DNA of 11,948 nucleotides from an uncultured Bacteroidota bacterium (GTDB lineage: Bacteria > Bacteroidota > Bacteroidia > Chitinophagales > Chitinophagaceae), in NCBI GenBank assembly GCA_903905685.1, contig CAIVHI010000133.1, forward strand, positions 1 to 11,948, given 5' to 3'. Position 1 is the first letter of the stretch; the number at the start of each line of letters is the position of its first letter. The notes under the pieces were generated by a model, which worked only from the letters and a program-made list of their open reading frames with translations, ran no database searches and had not been told where the DNA came from. This document shows positions 6,536 to 11,948 of this stretch, in pieces. A program made the translations under genes and the position numbers.

Positions 6536-7590
6536 AGTATGGGCTTGAACATCAAGAAGTCTGATTGGGGTATGGGCTGTTCAAAGGGCGCGTCCTGCGC
6601 CAAGCGCACGGCTCCCCCCAAATCGATGCCGTCTTGGGGGATGCAGCCAAACATGCGTTTTCCGCTGAGGTATGCAGCGAGATATTCCTGTTCCGTCTGC
6701 CCGGGGGTGGGAATAGTGAGTGCACACCTCCCCAGCGCCGTCAAATCCATGAGAGTGGAGTAGCCGCTGCGGCACACCACGAAGCGGGCATCGCGCAGGT
6801 GGGTGAGCAGCTCTTGCTGCGCCAGCCTGCCAAAGTGCAAGATACCCGCCCTGGTAGCTGTACGGACGACATCGGCACCCTCTATAAAAGTGATGTCGTC
6901 GGTCATGTCATGCACCTGTTGCCAGAGCAGGTCTGACAGGATGCTGCGTTGTGGCTCGGGGCCCGATAGCAAGATAAGGAGCCGCGTGCCAGTAGGGGGC
7001 AAGCGACCCACATCGGCATAGCGGGATAGCAATCCTATATATTCGGCATGGTCCGGAATACGCTTTGGAGCCGAAAGGGGGCCCGATAGATTCACTTTGC
7101 CGGGATTGGCCACTACCCACACTTTGTTGAAGCGATTGAGGTATTTGTAGTTGATGGCCGTTGCCATGGCATTTGCAACTTGTCCCGAACCGGTGTTTAT
7201 GCCGAGCTGATGGGTAAGGATGATGTTGGGTATTTTGGAATGGTACAACCCATACCGGTTGTCGGATATGATGCCGTCCAATTGCAGGAGATGAGCCTGT
7301 TTTTGGAGCCACCGATGCTCGTCACCAATGGCCCGCATGATTTTCGGAATCTGGGCAAAAAACGGTTTGAGCCCGCCGGGCCACACGACATCATAGCCGG
7401 GCAGCAAGGTTTTTTCTATGTTGGGGAATATTTTCTCTATAAACGAGAGCTGGGCCCCATTGCCTGCAAATAGCGGAGAATGGCCACTGTTAACGATTTC
7501 GGATATTATGGGTATACACCGCGTAGTGTGCCCCAAGCCCCAATCGAGCGGGGCCACCAAAATGCGTCGTGGTTGGTTGGTATTGGTCAA
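6511..7590 (-). CDS. GT-B glycosyltransferase, MurG-like (family 28 type)
   Basis: This 359-residue protein is a GT-B glycosyltransferase of a MurG/GT28-like family common in Bacteroidota; donor and acceptor are not known. The N-terminal Rossmann half opens with RRILVAPLDWGLGHTTRC (residues 8-25), whose Gly-rich GLGH loop matches the acceptor-side loop of MurG-like enzymes. ISDNRYGLYHSKIP follows, then the C-terminal half with LLILLSGPEPQRS and RSGYSTLMDL...PTPGQTEQEY (about 274-303), the expected nucleotide-sugar site. No membrane segment is visible, so it is cytosolic or peripheral. No ATG or GTG exists before the core fold: the frame offers TTG 7638 or TTG 7590. I chose 7590 because an exact TAnnTTTG element lies between the two, which would leave the earlier start untranscribed. 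Its last codons form one arm of a terminator. It is not murG itself: the sequence differs and no cell-wall cluster surrounds it. Confidence 0.85.
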   Translation of the reverse strand: MTNTNQPRRILVAPLDWGLGHTTRCIPIISEIVNSGHSPLFAGNGAQLSFIEKIFPNIEKTLLPGYDVVWPGGLKPFFAQIPKIMRAIGDEHRWLQKQAHLLQLDGIISDNRYGLYHSKIPNIILTHQLGINTGSGQVANAMATAINYKYLNRFNKVWVVANPGKVNLSGPLSAPKRIPDHAEYIGLLSRYADVGRLPPTGTRLLILLSGPEPQRSILSDLLWQQVHDMTDDITFIEGADVVRTATRAGILHFGRLAQQELLTHLRDARFVVCRSGYSTLMDLTALGRCALTIPTPGQTEQEYLAAYLSGKRMFGCIPQDGIDLGGAVRLAQDAPFEQPIPQSDFLMFKPILKRWVESL

Positions 7591-7603
7591 ACCGCTATTT
7601 TTA
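7573..7603 (+). promoter_or_regulatory. Candidate promoter for the small lipoprotein gene
   Basis: TATTTTTA (7596-7603) matches TAnnTTTG in seven of eight positions, and TTG (7573-7575) lies 20 bases upstream. The ATG at 7615 follows 11 bases later, so the leader would be very short. It abuts the opposing element at 7604-7611 without a gap. Confidence 0.35.
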
Positions 7604-7631
7604 CAAAAGTATTTATGAAATCGACAACAAA
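7604..7631 (-). promoter_or_regulatory. Candidate Bacteroidota promoter for the GT-B glycosyltransferase
   Basis: On the minus strand, TACTTTTG (7611 to 7604) is an exact TAnnTTTG match. TTTG (7631 to 7628) lies upstream with a 16-base spacer, a little short of the usual 17-23. It ends 13 bases before TTG 7590 and decides that start. The upstream half overlaps the beginning of the divergent gene at 7615. Confidence 0.5.
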
Positions 7632-7767
7632 CACCCAACGGCTTTTCCTCGTCATTACATTGTGTATGTTTTTGCAGGTTTTTGCAGAAGGCTGCAGCTC
7701 CTCAAAACGGGAGAAAAAGTGCGGTTGCGGAACCGACTTGTACAGTTTGTATAAGAGACGCAAGTAA
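7615..7767 (+). CDS. Small Cys/Lys-rich probable lipoprotein, function unknown
   Basis: I do not recognise this 50-residue protein. ATG 7615 opens into a signal-like segment (about residues 10-23, LFLVITLCMFLQVF) followed by AEGC, a non-canonical lipobox (Glu at -2), with C27 as the possible lipidated residue. The mature peptide would have only 24 residues: SSS, a basic stretch, CGCG (36-39) and a basic tail LYKRRK. The CGC pair could bind a metal or form a disulfide, but nothing shows which. It is divergent from the glycosyltransferase with overlapping promoters and is followed 12 bases later by another small gene in the same direction. Coding is supported by the signal peptide/Cys architecture; longer versions of the frame run antisense through the glycosyltransferase start and were set aside. 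Confidence 0.55.
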   Translation: MKSTTNTQRLFLVITLCMFLQVFAEGCSSSKREKKCGCGTDLYSLYKRRK

Positions 7768-7779
7768 AAATGCTTGGCC

Positions 7780-8016
7780 ATGAATAAGGAAAGAGTCTGG
7801 AAGCGATTTACCGGCAATGCCATTGCCACCGATGAAACGGAAGCCGTTTTTTTGACCCGTTTCACCAAGGAAACCGAAATGAAGCGGGCTTTTGTCCGCA
7901 CGATTGAAGTGGCCGACCTGCAACATTACCGGTTGGTGAAAGACATTCGCAAAGTAGACAAGGTTTTGTCGGCGCAAAAGCGAGACCCGTTCGTTTTTGC
8001 GGTGAGCAAAAACTGA
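7780..8016 (+). CDS. Small basic protein, function unknown
   Basis: I do not recognise this 78-residue protein. ATG 7780 is preferred over TTG 7774. It has no signal peptide, membrane segment or Cys, so it is probably cytoplasmic. It is rich in Lys, Arg and Glu (MNKERVWKRF, TKETEMKRAFVRTIE, KDIRKVDKVLSAQKRD), and mixed helix/strand is likely. Codon use fits the neighbours, with G/C in many third positions, which supports it as real. It starts 12 bases after the small lipoprotein gene and so is probably cotranscribed with it; a hairpin 62 bases after its stop may end the unit. The opposing strand also has an open frame (7587-7901), which has no start signal or family features. Confidence 0.55.
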   Translation: MNKERVWKRFTGNAIATDETEAVFLTRFTKETEMKRAFVRTIEVADLQHYRLVKDIRKVDKVLSAQKRDPFVFAVSKN

Positions 8017-8078
8017 AAAATATTTACCTGCAGCGGCCTCCCAACTATCAGGATTACTTTATACCTTTATAGCTTTTA

Positions 8079-8097
8079 GAAAAGGCAACGCTTTTTC
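8079..8097 (+). terminator. Possible terminator after the small-gene pair
   Basis: GAAAAGGC (8079-8086) pairs with GCTTTTTC (8090-8097), allowing one G-T wobble, around a 3-base loop. The stem's right arm contains five T and is followed by TT. It lies 62 bases after the stop at 8016 and 110 bases before the ferritin-like operon, a sensible place for termination. Confidence 0.45.
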
Positions 8098-8166
8098 TTG
8101 AGGTTGTATTTTGTCCTGATGCGTGGCTTTTGACCGTGAATCACAAGTCGTTGGCATAAATTGGGA

Positions 8167-8176
8167 CGGTCGACCG
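8167..8176. repeat. 10-bp palindrome upstream of the ferritin-like operon
   Basis: CGGTCGACCG is a perfect palindrome 31 bases before the ATG at 8208. It could be half of an operator for the operon, but no second copy was seen and no exact TAnnTTTG promoter was found in 8017-8207, only near matches (e.g. TAGCTTTT, TACCTTTA). Confidence 0.25.
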
Positions 8177-8207
8177 GGCGACAGGAATTAATTTTTAATA
8201 TTATTCT

Positions 8208-8918
8208 ATGAAATTATTCGATAACCCCCAAGGGCACACGGCTTTGGATAATCTGGAAGGCGCTTTTCGGGCATCCGGGTATTCCCGTAGGGGGTTCCTG
8301 AAAACTGCAGGCGTAGTGGCAGGCGCAGGCTTGCTTTTGGATGCTTGCCGGCGTGGCTCATCCAACAATGTAGGTATGGGTTCAGGAGATGTCGGCTTGT
8401 TGAATTACCTCTATGTCATTTCGCAAGTACAGGCGGGCTTTTACTCTCAAGCCTTCTCCACCCCGTATTACAACCCCTCATCCACCCAAGCCAGCGAGCT
8501 GGCATTGATGCAGGATTTGAGGGACCACCACTTGGCCTACCAAGCCATTTTCGCGAAAATATTGCTGCAAAACGCGGTATCGAATGTCGTGCTCCAGTTG
8601 TCTCAGGTTACTTTTGCCAACCGTACCAGTACTTTGAGCCATGCCGTAACGCTGCAAGATTGGGCGGTAGGTGCCTATAATGGTGCTGCGCAGCTGTTCT
8701 CCAACAGTGTATATGTGCCCATGATTTTCAAGATAGCGGCAGTTGAAGGCCGTCATGCCGAGTATGTGCGCGATGCCCTCAACTACAACAGCTTCGGAGA
8801 TGGCTCGGTCATCGATTCCAACGGGCTTGGCCAAGTGTTGTCGCCGCACGTTGCTTTGCCGCTTTTTCAAACCTACATACAAACCACTTTTGATTCGTCG
8901 GGAGTTCCTTCGTTCTAA
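8208..8918 (+). CDS. Tat-exported ferritin-like lipoprotein with a degenerate metal site
   Basis: This 236-residue protein belongs to the Ferritin_2 group (PF13668), which includes desiccation-related proteins; its biochemical role is poorly known. Residues 26-32 (SRRGFLK, R27/R28) form a twin-arginine motif, followed by a hydrophobic core and LLDAC with C47, so it is probably a folded, Tat-exported lipoprotein. The ferritin-like four-helix bundle starts at about residue 62. Residues that are acidic or His in the sister protein are changed: helix 1 has V70, S72 and Q75 (sister E70, E72, E75), and helix 2 reads RDHHLAY (sister ENHEKEH). The third-site EGRHA (180-184) is kept. A classical di-iron centre is therefore unlikely, though single-metal binding is possible. 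It lies 12 bases upstream of the sister gene and they are surely one operon. The long A/T-rich leader before the ATG is typical for the phylum. Confidence 0.85.
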   Translation: MKLFDNPQGHTALDNLEGAFRASGYSRRGFLKTAGVVAGAGLLLDACRRGSSNNVGMGSGDVGLLNYLYVISQVQAGFYSQAFSTPYYNPSSTQASELALMQDLRDHHLAYQAIFAKILLQNAVSNVVLQLSQVTFANRTSTLSHAVTLQDWAVGAYNGAAQLFSNSVYVPMIFKIAAVEGRHAEYVRDALNYNSFGDGSVIDSNGLGQVLSPHVALPLFQTYIQTTFDSSGVPSF

Positions 8919-8930
8919 TTTATTGTCGCA

Positions 8931-9806
8931 ATGGACTTAGTAAAGTTGCTCAAACATCTTGAAAATACCGACGCCGTAGCGTTGGCCCAACCAACCGACC
9001 GCCGGTCTCTTCTTCGTGGCGTAGGTGCCAAGGCAGCAGCCCTTACCTTGCCGCTTTTGGCTGGAGGAATGGCCGGCAAGGTGAGTGCCCAAACCACCAC
9101 CACACCGTCGGTTACTACAACCTTGAACTACCTTTTGGAGTTGGAATATTTCGAATACAATTTCTTCAGGACGGCCAACAGTACGGGAGGATTGATTCCC
9201 TCGGGCGACCAGGCCGGTTTTACCAATATTGAAAACCACGAGAAGGAACATATTACCTACTTGAGCAATTTGGTGGCATCGCTTGGCGGAACCGCTTTCC
9301 TTCCCAACAACTATACCGGCAACCCTTATTGCCCGGCAGCTTACGACTTTACCGCAGGGGGCCAATTCCCCATTTACACCGCAGGAAACTACTTCCTCTT
9401 TCTGGACTTGGCACAAGCCCTGCAAGACTTGGTGGTGCGCGCCTATATTGGGGCGCTCGACAACCTGACGTCGAACATGTCGGTTACTACGAGCATCCTC
9501 CAGTTGTTGTCGGTGGAAGGCCGCCATGCCGCGCATGCCCGGTTGGTACGGAGGTATTCGGGTACCGCTCCCGAATACCCCAAACCATGGGTTACCAACA
9601 ACATATCCATCAATTACTATCCCAATACCGTGTTCCAACCCTATTACAATGGGGAGGACAACGTTACCCAATTGGGGATAGACGTAACTACGCTCACGGG
9701 CCTTGCAGGAACAACGATTTCGCAAACCGCAGCAACCGAGTCATTCGACGAGCCGCTGGATCAAACCACGGTCCTCAACTTGATTTCGGGTTTCATACTG
9801 CCCTAA
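8931..9806 (+). CDS. Tat-exported ferritin-like protein with intact metal motifs
   Basis: This 291-residue protein is the second Ferritin_2-type (PF13668) member. It has a long n-region, a twin-arginine motif DRRSLLRG (R24/R25; less canonical than in the sister), an Ala/Leu-rich core and a likely signal peptidase site at VSA|Q (after residue 53), so it should be released into the periplasm, not lipidated. Helix 1 carries E70, E72 and E75 (LELEYFEYNFF), helix 2 ENHEKEH (101-107), helix 3 LQDLVVRAYIGA (about 164-175) and helix 4 VEGRHA with E196/H199. These places fit a carboxylate/His metal site, although helix 3 has Gln-Asp where many relatives have Glu. A roughly 80-residue C-terminal extension after RRYSG, rich in Tyr, Asn and Thr, has no counterpart in the sister. 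It may bind iron, act as an oxidase or have a stress role; the sequence does not decide. A strong terminator follows. Confidence 0.88.
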   Translation: MDLVKLLKHLENTDAVALAQPTDRRSLLRGVGAKAAALTLPLLAGGMAGKVSAQTTTTPSVTTTLNYLLELEYFEYNFFRTANSTGGLIPSGDQAGFTNIENHEKEHITYLSNLVASLGGTAFLPNNYTGNPYCPAAYDFTAGGQFPIYTAGNYFLFLDLAQALQDLVVRAYIGALDNLTSNMSVTTSILQLLSVEGRHAAHARLVRRYSGTAPEYPKPWVTNNISINYYPNTVFQPYYNGEDNVTQLGIDVTTLTGLAGTTISQTAATESFDEPLDQTTVLNLISGFILP

Positions 9807-9820
9807 GGCATGGTAAATAC

Positions 9821-9882
9821 ACAAACGGTATCGGGATATTACCTACTCGCAAGAGTTTAATAATATCCCGATACCGTTTTGT
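9821..9882. terminator. Strong bidirectional terminator with nested tetraloop hairpin
   Basis: AAACGGTATCGGGATATTA (9823-9841) pairs perfectly over 19 bp with its complement at 9861-9879, and flanking ACA/TGT can extend it past one bulged base. Inside the 19-base loop, ACTC (9845-9848) and GAGT (9853-9856) pair around GCAA, a GNRA tetraloop. T-runs follow the stem on the plus strand (TTTTGTTT), and AAA lies on the other side. It sits between the ferritin-like operon and the convergent EGF-like gene. Confidence 0.85.
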
Positions 9883-9929
9883 TTATGGAAACAAGTGGAG
9901 CCGTAACGGCCCTTATTCAAATCCGTAGG

Positions 9930-10439
9930 TTAGAGTTTCACCATAACCATCTTACAGCTATACCCCGGCACGCCGCCCGCCACATAGGTGGTGAAGTTGA
10001 GCGTGATGGTATTGCCAACGATGGCCCCCTTTGCCGATACACCGTAAGTGCCCGCAGCAGGAGTGATGCTGATATTGCCTGCACTGTCCACCGTAGCCGT
10101 TTGTGCAATATTGGAGTTGTCGAAATTGGAGATGGCCAGCGTGTACCCACTGTTGGATGATGCCTTGGTAATGGCGCTTTGCCAACTGTTTACCCCAACC
10201 ACAGCCGGCGAGCAGTCTGCACGGGTGCAGTTGTAGGTGGTCACAAATTGATCGGTCCAAGCCGTTTGGCAACTATTTCCCGAATAACCCGTGGTGCACA
10301 CGCACTTGTTGTTGGTGCATGTTCCCCCGTTTTGGCAGGTGGTTGTGCCGCACTTGTTGGTGCAGGCCGTATGCAATACTGCGGCAAAAACAACCGCACA
10401 AAAGAATGCCAATGTAACAAACCGGGTAGCAGATTTCAC
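9930..10439 (-). CDS. EGF-like-domain lipoprotein
   Basis: This 169-residue protein is probably surface- or periplasm-exposed and lipid-anchored; its ligand is unknown. KSATR leads into a hydrophobic core and a HTAC lipobox (C26 lipidated). An EGF-like module follows at once: C30, C35, C41, C46, C48 and C57, spaced x4, x5, x4, x1, x8, with the hallmark NGGTC and GYSGNSC. The rest (about 60-169) is a Thr/Ser/Asn-rich beta-type domain of a kind common in Bacteroidota lipoproteins, with C71/C76 close together and C162 near the end. The start is GTG 10439, as no ATG precedes the signal in this frame; the n-region is well formed from there. A near-consensus -7 element (TATCTTTA, 10480 to 10473, seven of eight) lies upstream. 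It converges on the ferritin-like operon and shares its terminator. Being 110 bases downstream of aspartate kinase, it is probably a separate unit. Confidence 0.82.
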   Translation of the reverse strand: MKSATRFVTLAFFCAVVFAAVLHTACTNKCGTTTCQNGGTCTNNKCVCTTGYSGNSCQTAWTDQFVTTYNCTRADCSPAVVGVNSWQSAITKASSNSGYTLAISNFDNSNIAQTATVDSAGNISITPAAGTYGVSAKGAIVGNTITLNFTTYVAGGVPGYSCKMVMVKL

Positions 10440-10549
10440 GCGCGGGATAATTATTGTTTTAAATAGAGTGCGTAAAGATACGGCATGACGCGAATTGCCG
10501 GTAATTGGATGACCTGTTTAACATTTTCGATATTTCCCGATTCCTGCCG

Positions 10550-11818
10550 TCACGACAACACAAACTGAACCGTCTTACGGGTTTCCTGTTTCAAGATGAC
10601 CGTCCGCCCGGTAGTGAGGCGTTGCACGGCATCGGGCGTGTGGTGCCTAATGGTAAGCAGCGTTACACCGCTGTTGGTCAGTATTTTGTAGTCGCCACTC
10701 AGCCTTGCGGTGAGTGCCTGCGTTTGTTCGGGACGGTCGTCTATACAGGCCACAAAACTGATGGCCGCATTCTGTATCAGGTTCACCTTGATGTGCAATT
10801 CGTGAAAGCACGCGTAAATGCGGCTCAAGTTGTCCTCGGTAATGAAGGAAAAATCTCGCGTCGTCACTTGTAGGAGTACCTGATTACCCTTCTTGACAAT
10901 CATGGGAGGGAACGACTCTCCAGGCGCATTGGAAATCTCCGATCCCGGCAGGTCTTTGTCAAGAAAGCATTTTACAAACAGGGGTATGTTGTTGTTTTGG
11001 AGTGGCTTGATGGTTTTGGGATGGATGATTTGCGCACCATAGTAGGCCATCTCAATGACCTCGTTGTAGGGTAGGCGGTCAATTTTTACGGTATCTGCAA
11101 ACTGCTTGGGGTCTGCATTTCGGAATCCGTCCACATCTTTCCAAATCGTCACCGATTCGGCCTGCAATGCTGCGGCCATCACGGCAGCGGTATAGTCGGA
11201 ACCCTCGCGGCCGAGCGTAACGGGGCGTCCATCGGCAGTGGAGCCTATGAAGCCCTGCACCACAATGCTCTTCCCCTCTGCCAACAGCAGACCGAAGTGT
11301 TGCTGCGCAAGCGCCGTGGTTGCAGCCCAGTCTACCCCGGCATCCCGGAACGTGGTGTCGGTTTTGATGATGGTGCGAACATCGGCCCATTCGTTTTTGA
11401 GGCACGCCTGCGCCATGAACATCGAGAAGAACATGGACGACATCAACTCTCCGCAGCATACCAACCGGTCGTAAAACTCATTGTAGGTGGCACCGGCGGG
11501 ACCGTTATTGATGTTGTTGAACACGATGCCCATTGTTTCCCGTACAGTCTCGAGTGCGCGGTCGAGATACTTTTTCGTCAATAGCGATGCGGCATATGTG
11601 GTGTGGACGTCTTCCAATTTTGCAGCCAATTCCAAAGCCTCTTGCTTACGGCCGTCGAATGCCAGCACGGCAATGGCTTCCAACGCATTGGTGGTTTTCC
11701 CGAGTGCCGAAACCACATAGATGGTGGGCTGCTCATATCGCTCCGCAACGATAGCCAATAGGGCGGACATGTTGGTAGGGTCGGCAATGGAAGCCCCCCC
11801 GAATTTGTATACTTTCAT
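10550..11818 (-). CDS. lysC: Aspartate kinase (monofunctional, ACT-regulated)
   Basis: It catalyses ATP-dependent phosphorylation of L-aspartate to 4-phosphoaspartate, the first step towards lysine (via diaminopimelate), threonine and methionine, in the cytosol. The 422-residue length is normal. The amino-acid-kinase domain (1 to about 285) shows KVYKFGGAS (2-10), VVSALGKTTNAL, GREGSDYTAA (203-212) and WKDVDGFRNADPK (226-238). ACT domains fill the C-terminus: VLLQVTTRDFSF, then INLIQN-like VNLIQNAAISFVA and VTLLTIR. Feedback regulation by lysine and/or threonine is likely, but the effector cannot be read from sequence. There is no fused homoserine dehydrogenase. ATG 11818 is used: it begins the conserved KFGGAS strand, and the only earlier start is TTG 11830. 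An exact promoter -7 element (11828-11835) ends 9 bases before the ATG, implying a very short leader. The symbol follows the monofunctional bacterial enzyme; thrA/metL are excluded by the lack of fusion. Confidence 0.95.
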   Translation of the reverse strand: MKVYKFGGASIADPTNMSALLAIVAERYEQPTIYVVSALGKTTNALEAIAVLAFDGRKQEALELAAKLEDVHTTYAASLLTKKYLDRALETVRETMGIVFNNINNGPAGATYNEFYDRLVCCGELMSSMFFSMFMAQACLKNEWADVRTIIKTDTTFRDAGVDWAATTALAQQHFGLLLAEGKSIVVQGFIGSTADGRPVTLGREGSDYTAAVMAAALQAESVTIWKDVDGFRNADPKQFADTVKIDRLPYNEVIEMAYYGAQIIHPKTIKPLQNNNIPLFVKCFLDKDLPGSEISNAPGESFPPMIVKKGNQVLLQVTTRDFSFITEDNLSRIYACFHELHIKVNLIQNAAISFVACIDDRPEQTQALTARLSGDYKILTNSGVTLLTIRHHTPDAVQRLTTGRTVILKQETRKTVQFVLS

Positions 11819-11827
11819 GGGCGGATG

Positions 11828-11835
11828 CAAAAATA
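11828..11835 (-). promoter_or_regulatory. Candidate -7 promoter element of aspartate kinase
   Basis: On the minus strand, TATTTTTG (11835 to 11828) is an exact TAnnTTTG match, with 9 bases between it and the ATG at 11818. Transcription starting a few bases after it would give an almost leaderless mRNA. No good -33 TTTG lies at the usual distance; the nearest is TTTC 25 bases upstream. Confidence 0.45.
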
Positions 11836-11894
11836 CTGCGCTGTGGCGATATGGTCGTGGGAAAGAGGGGAAAAGGCGGGTTGGGGGTTTGTCC

Positions 11895-11948
11895 CTAATG
11901 TTTTTCGATGCGTAACCTCAGACCCAATTCCTCGTTGATTTCCGTTAA
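11895..11948 (-). CDS. 3' end of an unidentified gene, 5' part outside window
   Basis: Reading in from the right edge, one minus-strand frame gives 17 codons, LTEINEELGLRLRIEKH, then TAG (11897-11895). The amphipathic, charged sequence looks like a protein C-terminus, and it ends 76 bases before the aspartate kinase start on the same strand. It is too short to name; the chance of an open frame of this length without meaning is considerable. Confidence 0.45.
   Translation of the reverse strand, partial: LTEINEELGLRLRIEKH

Noticed and set aside
6511..7638. Longer glycosyltransferase starting at TTG 7638
   Set aside because: The added 16 residues precede the fold, overlap the divergent gene at 7615 and contain an exact promoter element, so the shorter TTG 7590 start is preferred.
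8937..9725. A 262-codon minus-strand frame across the second ferritin-like gene
   Set aside because: It is antisense to a protein with a Tat signal and ferritin motifs, and shows no recognisable features of its own.
9329..9928. A 199-codon plus-strand frame overlapping the second ferritin-like gene
   Set aside because: It is an alternative frame of that gene that also runs through the terminator hairpin, so it cannot be a sensible product.
10493..10506. Near-palindrome AATTGCCGGTAATT upstream of the EGF-like gene
   Set aside because: It is short with one mismatch, has no second copy, and its distance from the weak -7 element does not fit a clear operator.

Overview
The window looks like chromosomal DNA of a Bacteroidota bacterium, probably of the Chitinophagia/Sphingobacteriia type; genus and family cannot be fixed from it. 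The grounds are: a PstS-like lipoprotein followed by a TPR protein, a gene pair typical of this phylum; paired Tat-exported ferritin-like proteins; an EGF-like lipoprotein; a histidine kinase with an HDLRGPL H-box; three exported proteins whose predicted signal peptidase site is Ala|Gln; A/T-rich leaders without clear Shine-Dalgarno sequences; and promoter elements of the Bacteroidota type (TAnnTTTG) at three gene starts. I see no phage, insertion sequence, CRISPR array, tRNA or rRNA.

Layout. 1-776 (-): 5' part of a membrane glycosyltransferase of the TMTC/PMT type, running off the left edge. 777-1137: an A/T-rich spacer with two hairpins. 1138-3261 (+): a soluble three-PAS histidine kinase. 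3323-3646 (-): a small secreted protein of unknown function. 3868-6474 (+): a PstS-like lipoprotein and a periplasmic TPR protein, probably one operon, ending in a strong hairpin shared with the convergent gene 6511-7590 (-), a MurG-like GT-B glycosyltransferase. 7615-8016 (+): two tiny genes, one a probable 50-residue lipoprotein, divergent from the glycosyltransferase through overlapping promoters. 8208-9806 (+): two ferritin-like proteins in one operon, ending in a 19-bp-stem terminator. 9930-10439 (-): an EGF-like lipoprotein. 10550-11818 (-): aspartate kinase. 11895-11948 (-): the last 17 codons of an unknown gene.

How the genes fit together. Most of the window deals with the cell envelope: an integral-membrane sugar transferase, a cytosolic or membrane-associated sugar transferase, three to four lipoproteins and four other exported proteins. 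The PstS-like/TPR pair resembles the distal part of the phylum's ExbB-ExbD-TonB-associated clusters, but no exb/tonB gene is visible. The ferritin-like pair is the most distinctive unit: both members carry twin-arginine signals, but only the second keeps acidic and histidine residues at all the expected metal positions. Aspartate kinase is the only clear housekeeping metabolic gene. No complete new defence or mobile system is evident. The best candidates for new biology are the asymmetric ferritin-like pair, the small-protein cluster at 7615-8016 and the hairpin-bearing spacer at 843-1080.
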